Source: Crocosphaera chwakensis CCY0110 (GTDB lineage Bacteria > Cyanobacteriota > Cyanobacteriia > Cyanobacteriales > Microcystaceae). From it: a stretch of 64,000 bases of DNA. Shown here one piece after another: positions 24,750-32,278 of this stretch. The stretch spans positions 1-64,000 of the forward strand of contig NZ_AAXW01000020.1 of the NCBI RefSeq assembly GCF_000169335.1, written 5' to 3'. The notes beneath the pieces were generated by a model. It did not search any database and was not told where the DNA came from. It saw only the letters and a program-made list of their open reading frames with translations. Made by a program: the position numbers and the translations under genes. Position 1 is the first letter of the stretch; each line of letters starts with the position of its first letter.

Positions 24750-27368
24750 CTAACAACCCTGTCCTTGCTGTTTTGCCTGATATAAAGCGTTATCAGCTTC
24801 CATAATTAAATCCTGCATCGAAAATGACTCTAATAGTTGATTAGAATTAACAGTTGCGATTCCTAAACTCAAAGTAACGTAAGGCTTAATTGGTGAATTT
24901 TTATGAGGTATCTTCAGTTGATGGACTGCCTTTAATATCTTCTCTCCAATTTTTTCCGATTCAGAGCTTGAGGTATTTGGTAATATGATGGTAAACTCTT
25001 CTCCTCCAAAACGACAGACGGAGGAATCTTGATAAGAATTCATTATATATTTAAGAGTTTTTGCAACCCTTTTTAAACACTCATCTCCTTGCAAATGACC
25101 ATAAGTATCGTTGTAGTGTTTGAAATAATCTATATCTGCTAAAATTAAGCATAATAAACTGCTATTTTCCTTTGTCAGTTGATATTGTTTTTGTAACTCT
25201 TGTTGAAAAAAGCGACGGTTATATGTTTCCGTTAAACCATCAAGATAAGTTAGACGAGACATTTTTTGAAGTTTGATTTCTAATTCTTCTCTTTTCTCAC
25301 GCTGTTCTTGTTCATATTCATCACTCTCCCTATAAAATTCTGCTGCTTCAGTGGGATACAGTAAATAAGGCTGTAACTTTTCCCATTGCTGTCTTACCTG
25401 CATTAACAACCCTCCCATCATTAAATTTTCATCAATGGGATTTTTTAGCCATTGTTGGCGTTGATCTTCTAATCTTTCACTAAGTCGCAATAAATCTCTA
25501 TCTTCCTCTCGCCACCGCTTAAATCTTTGCCATCCTTCAATTAATGCCTCATGTACTAAATCAACCCATACACTATGAATATTCTTAGAAGATATATCAC
25601 TACCTGTAACTAATAAACGAGCATTAACTAATCCTTGCTTACCATAAATTAGTTTTTCTAGAATTTTCTGCTTTTCTTCGTCTTCATTGGCAATGTTTAA
25701 TAAAATTTCTTTTGGTTGTCGTTGTCTAGTATCTTGTTCTTGATTATTGGTACGAATTAATCGCAGAAAAATCAACTTAATTAACTCTTTTTCTATCTCT
25801 GTTCGCTCTTTTTGAGGATTATCCCTGTTAAAGTCTTGATAGTTATACACTTTCTCTGCATAAATATTCAAAGCTTTTGTTAACCCTGTTTTTGACACAT
25901 CATTCTTCCTTTGGTTAAGGGGGGTTAGGGGGGATCTTTCTTCTCCCAACTTTTTATAAGCATCTAACGTCAACACTTTATTATCTTCGTCTCGTTTTTC
26001 CCATAAAAGCAACAAAGCAAACTCCAATAAAGGCAAAAATCCTTGCTTTCTTCCTACATCACTTAGTAACTGTAGTAATAAATCACTTTCTATTCTATAT
26101 CCTTGTCTTTCAGCCGGTTTAATAATAATGTCTTGTCTATCTTTTCCTTCTAAGGGAGGCATATAAATCGCCTGATGTTGGATAATTTCACATAGAGATT
26201 GATATTGTAAACAGCGATCTAAAAAGTCTGCTCTCATGGCGATCGCAATCACTATATTTTGCTCATTTTTGTTCCTAAAATCAGTAATGAGTTCAATAAA
26301 TCGTCTTCTATCGTCTTCTGAACGACAAATGGTAAAAATTTCTTCAAATTGATCAATAAATAAAAAACATTTCTTAGAATTGGGCAAAAATTCAATAATA
26401 TTGCTCATTTCTCTCTCTTCATCCTCAATAATCTCTTTTAACTCAACTTCATCTAAACTGACATAATCCTTAAACACTCTCCTCAACTCGCTTAAAGGTT
26501 CGATTCCTGGTTTAATCGTAGGTAAAATACACCATTCTTGATTGTCTACTTCTAACCATGCCATCACACCTGCATACACCACCGAAGATTTACCACTCCC
26601 AGAAGCTCCAATAATGGGAATAACGCCAAAATTCTCTAATTTTTGTTTAATGTTTTCCGTTAATCGCTGTCTTCCAAAGAAAAAGACTTTTTCCTTCGCA
26701 GTAAACACATTTAAACCCTGATAGGGACAAACAATTTCACCATTATTATCTCGTATCGGTTCAATTTCTGGAATTGCTTCACTATTAGATAGAGGATGCT
26801 TAACCAAAGTAATTGATCCACCAATTCCCATCCGCATTGGCGTTTGTAACTTACCACCGATTTTTGTATTGACAAAATCAAACAAGCGATCGCAACTTAT
26901 CTTCCCTGTTTCATCTTTATTACTCTCAGATAATCCTTCAATAACTGCACACGAAAAAACACTATGGTCTTCTTTTTTAATTGTTTTCGCTGTTTCAAAA
27001 AAACGACTAGCGGTTATTAAATAATAATTCTTTCTATATTCAAACATCTGTAAACTCTTTTGTATTAAATGAGTTTCAATAAAATTGCCACTATGACAAG
27101 CATCTAACAATAAAACCAGTTCACTTAAATTTGCTTGCTCAATTAAATAGTTTAAATCCTCCAAAGGTAAAGCATTATCTTGTTTAATAATCTGATTATC
27201 TTTAACTGTCACTTTACAATTTGAAGTCGCTAAAAATCCCTTTTCTCTTCCCAAGCGATCGCAGATCGTAAACCCATGACCTGTAAAATAAATTAAAGCT
27301 GGTTGATTGTTTGCTTTTTTAGTTAAAAATAGTTCTAATTCATTATATATAGCAATTCCCATAGTCAT
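24750..27368 (-). CDS. Caspase-STAND NTPase-GGDEF fusion protein, N-terminus cut by an IS element
   Basis: Residue numbers are for the 878-residue open frame, whose first ~12 residues come from the IS end. Residues 13-200 are a caspase-like peptidase with His37 in YFTGHGF and Cys97 in LLLDACHSG. A STAND NTPase follows: YQGLNVF...FFFGR (222-239), Walker A GASGSGKSS (260-268), Walker B FLFIDQFEE (about 343). After a charged coiled coil (EYEQEQREKREELEIKLQK) comes a full GGDEF domain: LADIDYFKHYND, the signature FGGEEF (793-798) and ADNALYQAK. The RxxD inhibitory site is absent. The C-terminal slot normally holds WD40 or TPR sensors. The ATG at 27368 overlaps the transposase stop (ATGA), so a truncated protein with both dyad residues could still be made. 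Confidence 0.85.
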   Translation of the reverse strand: MTMGIAIYNELELFLTKKANNQPALIYFTGHGFTICDRLGREKGFLATSNCKVTVKDNQIIKQDNALPLEDLNYLIEQANLSELVLLLDACHSGNFIETHLIQKSLQMFEYRKNYYLITASRFFETAKTIKKEDHSVFSCAVIEGLSESNKDETGKISCDRLFDFVNTKIGGKLQTPMRMGIGGSITLVKHPLSNSEAIPEIEPIRDNNGEIVCPYQGLNVFTAKEKVFFFGRQRLTENIKQKLENFGVIPIIGASGSGKSSVVYAGVMAWLEVDNQEWCILPTIKPGIEPLSELRRVFKDYVSLDEVELKEIIEDEEREMSNIIEFLPNSKKCFLFIDQFEEIFTICRSEDDRRRFIELITDFRNKNEQNIVIAIAMRADFLDRCLQYQSLCEIIQHQAIYMPPLEGKDRQDIIIKPAERQGYRIESDLLLQLLSDVGRKQGFLPLLEFALLLLWEKRDEDNKVLTLDAYKKLGEERSPLTPLNQRKNDVSKTGLTKALNIYAEKVYNYQDFNRDNPQKERTEIEKELIKLIFLRLIRTNNQEQDTRQRQPKEILLNIANEDEEKQKILEKLIYGKQGLVNARLLVTGSDISSKNIHSVWVDLVHEALIEGWQRFKRWREEDRDLLRLSERLEDQRQQWLKNPIDENLMMGGLLMQVRQQWEKLQPYLLYPTEAAEFYRESDEYEQEQREKREELEIKLQKMSRLTYLDGLTETYNRRFFQQELQKQYQLTKENSSLLCLILADIDYFKHYNDTYGHLQGDECLKRVAKTLKYIMNSYQDSSVCRFGGEEFTIILPNTSSSESEKIGEKILKAVHQLKIPHKNSPIKPYVTLSLGIATVNSNQLLESFSMQDLIMEADNALYQAKQQGQGC

Positions 27369-27976
27369 GAGGTACAGTAGCAGCAATGAGTAAACCAGTT
27401 ACGAATATCTTGTTTGGTAACTTGTAACATAGCTGATGTAATACCTTCTATTAGGTCTTTATAGTTTCTTGCTTTGATTTTTCTCAAAATAGCTTTGACT
27501 TTTGACCAGAAATTTTCAATCGGAGAAAATTCAGGAGAATAAGGAGGTAGGTAAATTACATTAGCCCCGACTTTTTCAATAGATTCTTTGACCATTTCTC
27601 CCAGATGAATTCTAGCATTATCCATAACAACACAAGCATCTTTCCATAGCTTTGGTACTAATTCTGTGAGGATAAAAGCTTCAAATGTAATTCCGTCTAC
27701 TGACCCGTAAATATTCTTTGTTGCCAGAACTTTATCTAAGGATAATGCACTAATAATAGAAATATTTTTGCCTCGCTTCTGGGGTTTTTCTCCCCTAGCT
27801 CTCGTGCCTTTTAGCGACCTAGCGTATAGTCTCAGCATTGCTAAATTCACTCCTGATTCGTCTATAAAAATTAAATTATTTGTCTTTACATCTCGAATGG
27901 TTTCCCAAAACTTCACTCTTTTTTGATGGACTTTTTCATTGTCTTTTTCAGGTGCATATAAAGTTTTTTTTGACAC
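27365..27976 (-). CDS. IS630-family transposase, catalytic part (ORF B)
   Basis: DDE transposase catalytic domain of 203 residues, with the first Asp in FIDESGVN, the second in VVMDNARIH and the Glu in YSPEFSPIENFWSKVK, the classic DD34E-type spacing of IS630. It starts at a GTG inside the end of ORF A and is in the +1 frame relative to it. Full transposase would need a frameshift at the A-run where the two overlap. The stop TGA overlaps an ATG of the downstream caspase frame. Confidence 0.93.
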   Translation of the reverse strand: MSKKTLYAPEKDNEKVHQKRVKFWETIRDVKTNNLIFIDESGVNLAMLRLYARSLKGTRARGEKPQKRGKNISIISALSLDKVLATKNIYGSVDGITFEAFILTELVPKLWKDACVVMDNARIHLGEMVKESIEKVGANVIYLPPYSPEFSPIENFWSKVKAILRKIKARNYKDLIEGITSAMLQVTKQDIRNWFTHCCYCTS

Positions 27977-28313
27977 TATAATTCAATCTTTGGCTGATTC
28001 TTCCCATTGTGGTTTTTTTGACTTGCACTCCTGTTTCTTTATAGAGTAACTCACATAATTCTTCGAGAGTTGCATCATTATTTTTTTCCATGATTTCCAC
28101 TAAAATAACCAATTGCTCACTATTAAGCTTAGGAGATGGGCTTCCTCCTTGCGGTAAAGGTCTAATATCTCCAGTTTGTTGATATTGTTTAAGCAATTTT
28201 TGAATAAAGCTTTTCGCTACTCCAAAACGCTTAGCTAGATTCCTGATAGAGAGGTTTTCTTTTTTCCACACTTCTATGATTTTTTCTCTAAAGTCTATAG
28301 AATAAGGCTTCAT
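27948..28313 (-). CDS. IS630-family transposase, DNA-binding part (ORF A)
   Basis: N-terminal 121 residues of the transposase, with the paired helix-turn-helix region: MKPYSIDFREKIIEVWKKEN, LSIRNLAKRFGVAKSFIQKLL and the arm TGDIRPLPQGGSPSPKL. This binds the terminal repeats. Near its end the coding strand has eight consecutive A (27964-27971 on the plus strand as T), where slippage or a +1 shift would join it to ORF B. The downstream stop is at 27948. Confidence 0.92.
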   Translation of the reverse strand: MKPYSIDFREKIIEVWKKENLSIRNLAKRFGVAKSFIQKLLKQYQQTGDIRPLPQGGSPSPKLNSEQLVILVEIMEKNNDATLEELCELLYKETGVQVKKTTMGRISQRLNYSVKKNFICT

Positions 28314-28377
28314 TTTTTAGTACATCAGTAATAGATATTACAATCTATAATGTACCTCATGAGTCAGGGAAATGCTA

Positions 28378-28476
28378 TAAATCTTCATCTGTTACTTTTC
28401 CTGCTTTCATCTCGTAGTCTGCTGTATCAGCATTTCCTTTTCTGGGAAATCTTGTTATGTCATAATCTCCATATTG
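28378..28476 (-). pseudogene. Remnant of the caspase gene N-terminus beyond the IS element
   Basis: The minus-strand frame reads QYGDYDITRFPRKGNA then DTADYEMKAGKVTDEDL up to the IS boundary. Cyanobacterial caspase-STAND proteins have just this kind of sequence (an xxYGxxxxxRxP strand, then xVTxxDL) before the helix continued on the other side as YNELELFL and the YFTGHG strand. The preceding 35-40 residues expected at the N-terminus (first strand and DAEAIA helix) are missing; the CU044_2847 gene begins there on the other strand. A simple excision with one TA leaves the frame off by one; loss of two TA units would restore Leu-Tyr-Asn-Glu. Confidence 0.7.
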
Positions 28477-28481
28477 ATGTA

Positions 28482-28811
28482 ACAACAAAACTCTATTTTG
28501 AAACCGATCAAGGATTAGATAATATTGATGTCAATCCTGTTATAATTCCCCCTGAAGAAGATGATGGAATTGATGAAATGGGAGGTTTACCCATTGATGT
28601 TACTCAACAACTTGATAAAGCACAAGAAATGATAAGAGACTGTGCAGAATATACTCTCAATTCTTTCAAGAATTTTGCTGCTGCTGAAGTCGATGAAATT
28701 ACCTTAAAATTCGGTATAAAATTAGGAGGAGAAGCTGGTATTCCTTATATTAGCAAAGGGACAGCAGAAAGCAACATCGAGATAGAAATCAAATGTAAAT
28801 TTCCTCAATAA
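28482..28811 (+). CDS. CU044_2847-family protein, start codon lost or displaced
   Basis: From TTKLYFETDQGLDN to the end, the 109 residues match the CU044_2847 family: VTQQLDKAQEMIRDCAEY, then VDEITLKFGIKLGGEAG and the closing strand IEIEIKCKFP. This family is a small companion of caspase- or trypsin-like and STAND effectors in predicted conflict systems. No in-frame ATG precedes the conserved start. An ATG at 28477-28479 would give MTTKLYFE if the next two bases (TA) were absent; otherwise the nearest start is a TTG at 28452. The gene therefore looks damaged at its 5' end. Its last seven bases overlap the convergent glutaminase gene. Confidence 0.72.
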   Translation, partial: TTKLYFETDQGLDNIDVNPVIIPPEEDDGIDEMGGLPIDVTQQLDKAQEMIRDCAEYTLNSFKNFAAAEVDEITLKFGIKLGGEAGIPYISKGTAESNIEIEIKCKFPQ

Positions 28812-30796
28812 TTTTTCTCAATCGGAGAAGAAATCGGTTCAAAAATATGTAAGCGAAAATGGTGAGATAATTCCTCACAAACTTTAATTCCTCTAATACT
28901 ATTACCCCGTTGATCAAGAGGAGGAGAAAATACACCAATTCCCATTACCCCAGGAACCACTGCTAAAATACCACCACCTACACCACTTTTAGCAGGAAAC
29001 CCCACTTTATAAGCCCATTCTCCTGCAAAATCATACATCCCACAAGTAAACATAACACTCAATAAATCCTGAATATAATCGGGGTTAATTGCTTGTTTTC
29101 CCGTCATAGGATTAGTTCCATTATTCGCTAAAGTAGCAGCCATAATCGCTAAATCACGACAATTAATAATAACAGAACATTGTTGTAAATAGAGTTGCAA
29201 TGTTTCTTTAATATCACCAGAAATCATCTCAAAATTACGCAATAAATAAGAAATCGCCCAATTGCGATCGCCTTTAGTTTGCTCGGAAACCACCGCTCCA
29301 GTATCCACATAAACAGGATGACCAATATGACGTTGATACATTTTTAAAACACGATTTAGCTTATGTGCCTGACTTTTTCCTTTAATTAAATTGGTAATAG
29401 CGATCGCCCCTGTATTCACCATTGCATTATAGGGACGTTTAGAATTTTCTTCTACTTTAATAATAGAATTATAAGCATCTCCTGTAGGTTCAACATCAAC
29501 GGTTTTTAAAACATAATCTCTACCATGATCTTCTAATGCCAAACCATAAGCAAATACCTTAGAAATAGACTGGATCAAAAAAGATTGTTCTACATCTCCC
29601 ACTCCATAAAATTGACCATCAGTGGTAACTATACAAATAGAAAACCAGTTAGGATCAACTTCAGTAATATCAGGTTCACTCACATAACTATTTCCTTCAT
29701 TAAGAGGTAAATATTTTGCATATAAATACTCTAAAAAGTTATTAATTGAAGGGGATTCCGATGAAAAAAGAAAAGGTTTGTTTTTCTCTTTATGCTTTGA
29801 TTTATTACTCTGTATTTCATTAAAAATATGTAGTTTAAAGTGATGGGAAAGTTTCTTAAAAATGTTCACCCCTCGCACACTTTTTCTGTGTTCTCCTAAA
29901 GGCGGAGAAAAAACAGCAATCCCCATTTGATGGGGAACAATACCCACAATCGCCCCCGATAAGCCACTTTTAGCTGGTAAACCCACTTGATAAGCCCATT
30001 GACCCGAAAATTGATACAATCCACTGGTATACATCACACTCATTAAGCGTTTTGCATTGTCAGACTGTAATACCCTTTCTCCCGTAATCGGATTTAAACC
30101 CGAATTGGCTAACGTAGCAGCCATTAACGCTAAATCTTGACAATTAACTAACACTGAACATTGCTGAAAATAAAGGTCTAACACCTCTTCTATATTGTCT
30201 TCAATCAAATTAAAATGGAGCATCATATAAGCGATCGCTCGATTCAAATTATCCCTGGTTTTTCGTGACCAAAAGATAGATTGATCCACTTCAACATCCC
30301 GTGCAAAATAGAGTTGAAACATCTCAAATAATCGCTGTTGACGTTCTTCTAAGCTGTTACCTTTAATTAAACTGGTAGTCGTAATCGCACCAGCATTAAC
30401 CATCGGATTATATTTTTTCTGTTGAATTTCATCGGGGTCAATAATGTCATTAAACGGTTCTCCCGTAGGTTCAACTCCAATTTTATTAAAAACAGACTCC
30501 CACCCCCAGTCTTCTAAAACCATGCCATAAACTAAAGGTTTAGCAATAGATTGTATAGTGAATAATTCCAAAGCATCTCCAACACTATAAATTTTTCCTT
30601 GGGTCGTAACAATGGCAATTCCCAGTAAATCGGGATTAATCTGGGCTAATTCTGGAATATAGTCAGCGTTCTCTCCTTCTGTCACTGTAAGATAGCGTTG
30701 ATATAAATCCTCAAGAAATGCTAAACAAGATTCACCAAACAAGGGATCGTCAAGAGATAAATGTGGCCAACTTTTTGAGTCGTTAGATAATGTCAT
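28805..30796 (-). CDS. Tandem two-domain glutaminase
   Basis: Two complete glutaminase A domains are fused in one 663-residue chain; the family is normally one domain of about 305 residues. Domain 1 (about 15-325) has the serine-lysine pair in FTIQSIAKPLVYG, then PMVNAGAI, and the closing KSGLSGAIVGIVP. Domain 2 (about 350-655) has FLIQSISKVFAYG, AMVNTGAI and KSGVGGGILAVVP. Both keep the SxxK catalytic pair, so both may hydrolyse glutamine to glutamate and ammonia. The linker (about 325-350, SNKSKHKEKNKPF) is lysine-rich. Each domain ends with a copy of the same SHHF(K/R)LHIF motif, showing internal duplication. No signal peptide. Confidence 0.92.
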   Translation of the reverse strand: MTLSNDSKSWPHLSLDDPLFGESCLAFLEDLYQRYLTVTEGENADYIPELAQINPDLLGIAIVTTQGKIYSVGDALELFTIQSIAKPLVYGMVLEDWGWESVFNKIGVEPTGEPFNDIIDPDEIQQKKYNPMVNAGAITTTSLIKGNSLEERQQRLFEMFQLYFARDVEVDQSIFWSRKTRDNLNRAIAYMMLHFNLIEDNIEEVLDLYFQQCSVLVNCQDLALMAATLANSGLNPITGERVLQSDNAKRLMSVMYTSGLYQFSGQWAYQVGLPAKSGLSGAIVGIVPHQMGIAVFSPPLGEHRKSVRGVNIFKKLSHHFKLHIFNEIQSNKSKHKEKNKPFLFSSESPSINNFLEYLYAKYLPLNEGNSYVSEPDITEVDPNWFSICIVTTDGQFYGVGDVEQSFLIQSISKVFAYGLALEDHGRDYVLKTVDVEPTGDAYNSIIKVEENSKRPYNAMVNTGAIAITNLIKGKSQAHKLNRVLKMYQRHIGHPVYVDTGAVVSEQTKGDRNWAISYLLRNFEMISGDIKETLQLYLQQCSVIINCRDLAIMAATLANNGTNPMTGKQAINPDYIQDLLSVMFTCGMYDFAGEWAYKVGFPAKSGVGGGILAVVPGVMGIGVFSPPLDQRGNSIRGIKVCEELSHHFRLHIFEPISSPIEKNY

Positions 30797-30952
30797 ATTA
30801 AGAAAATTGCTGCACCAAGTGAGTTAATCGAACTTTTCTGAATCTTAATGTACAAAATCACAACAAAGGAGTAACCTACTAAAGGAACAAGAATGTTAGA
30901 GAAATTTACCACGCTTTAGAACGATTATTATTGTTTATTGAGATAAAAATTT

Positions 30953-32215
30953 ATGAAACCAGCTAATTTAGATGGATTCAAAACCTATACACAAGCCGTC
31001 AAAGAGGGTAAATATGATCTCTATGTTGGCAATTTATTCGGTAAGTATGATAACGTTCGTACCTATTGGGAAGATCAACTAACTCGAATTGTTTTACGTC
31101 CGTATCTCTGGGAAATTGTTGAAAATTGTCGTTCCGAACAAAAAGGAGTCAGAATTGTTGATCTCGGCTGTGGTGCGGGTCAAGGTTACGATATCCTCAC
31201 AAAAATTGACCGTCGAGACCTCGATTTAGGTCTGCAACATAAACGAGTTTTACCCCCCGATGATTTGTCTATGTTTTTGGGTCTAGATATTAGCCAAGCA
31301 ATGGTAGAAAAAGGCCAGACCTTATTTTCAACTCATCCCTATGTTCAATTTCAACAAGCAGATTTAAGTCAAGGACTTGGAGAAATAAAACAGACAGAAT
31401 CACCCTTTGATTTATATTTTTCTTCCTACGGTTCATTATCCCATTTAGCACGAAAAGATTTAGTCACCTTATTAGGGGATATTTGCCATCATGGTCGAGA
31501 TGGTAGTTATATCGTCATGGATCTCATCGGACGCTACTCGATTGAATGGCCTGATTTTTGGTATGCTCAATCAGAAGATGAGAAAGTCCGTCAGTATAAT
31601 ATGGGTTATCTCTACTCAGATGAAGTCCGTCAAACGGCTGACATTGAGTCTTTCCCCATTCGTTTTTGGACTGGAGAAGAAGTTAGAGAATTAACACAAG
31701 AAATTACGGCTCAAGTTGGGGTCGAACTTGAAGTGGTCAGATTAGTTGACCGTTCTATTTTGGTAGGCCGTCACACCGATACAAGATCCTTTAATTCAAA
31801 ACTAAAACCCATTCGTCGCTCTATTAATTCTCTTCATGAAGATTATTTGCGAACTAATTTAGATGAATTAATGTTAGATTCAAGTATTTTTCCTGATCAT
31901 CCCTTCATTACTCCCCTACTCCACGAATTGATTAACTCTTGGAATATTTTACTTGAGTTTACACAACGTCGTCTGTCCCATAATTTTTCTTTACCTGAAA
32001 TCAAAGGATGGGATGACTTTCCTAAGCCATTACAATTCGCTTTAATGACCATTGATCGCGTTATTGCTGATGTAGGTTGGATGTGGTACGGTGATCCTCG
32101 CGCTAACATTATTGAACCCCAGTTAGGCTACGCTTTGAGAACCTTAGAATATGAGATGCAACGGGGTTGGGGTTGTGGTCATGGTTTAATTGCTGTGTTG
32201 AAGATTAAAAAATAA
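30953..32215 (+). CDS. Class I SAM-dependent methyltransferase
   Basis: A 420-residue protein with a Rossmann methyltransferase core near residues 60-180: motif I VDLGCGAGQGYDIL, then FLGLDISQAMVEKG for the SAM ribose acid, and FDLYFSSYGSLSHL as motif IV-like region. A C-terminal region of about 170 residues has no assignment I recognise. The substrate is unknown. It is divergent from the glutaminase gene and convergent with leuA. Confidence 0.82.
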   Translation: MKPANLDGFKTYTQAVKEGKYDLYVGNLFGKYDNVRTYWEDQLTRIVLRPYLWEIVENCRSEQKGVRIVDLGCGAGQGYDILTKIDRRDLDLGLQHKRVLPPDDLSMFLGLDISQAMVEKGQTLFSTHPYVQFQQADLSQGLGEIKQTESPFDLYFSSYGSLSHLARKDLVTLLGDICHHGRDGSYIVMDLIGRYSIEWPDFWYAQSEDEKVRQYNMGYLYSDEVRQTADIESFPIRFWTGEEVRELTQEITAQVGVELEVVRLVDRSILVGRHTDTRSFNSKLKPIRRSINSLHEDYLRTNLDELMLDSSIFPDHPFITPLLHELINSWNILLEFTQRRLSHNFSLPEIKGWDDFPKPLQFALMTIDRVIADVGWMWYGDPRANIIEPQLGYALRTLEYEMQRGWGCGHGLIAVLKIKK

Positions 32216-32227
32216 CATGACAAAACA

Positions 32228-32256
32228 CCCTAACTGCTCAAAACAAACAGTTAGGG
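32228..32256. terminator. Terminator between the methyltransferase gene and leuA
   Basis: CCCTAACTG and CAGTTAGGG form a perfect 9-bp stem 12 bp after the methyltransferase stop and 23 bp before the leuA end. The downstream plus-strand side is T-rich but interrupted, so it may serve both convergent genes. Confidence 0.6.
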
Positions 32257-32278
32257 GACTTAATTTCTAATATCAGAT

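Larger units (their letters stand above)
27352..28375 (-). mobile_element. IS630-family insertion sequence, 1,024 bp
   Basis: Two overlapping transposase frames lie between imperfect 25-bp inverted repeats (27352-27376 and 28351-28375, 21 of 25 positions matching; the inner 12 bases TCATGAGGTACA are perfect). TA flanks both ends (27350-27351 and 28376-28377), the duplication expected for IS630/Tc1-mariner elements. The insertion splits the caspase gene: codons for its N-terminus continue on the far side. Both frames share the caspase gene's orientation. Confidence 0.9.
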
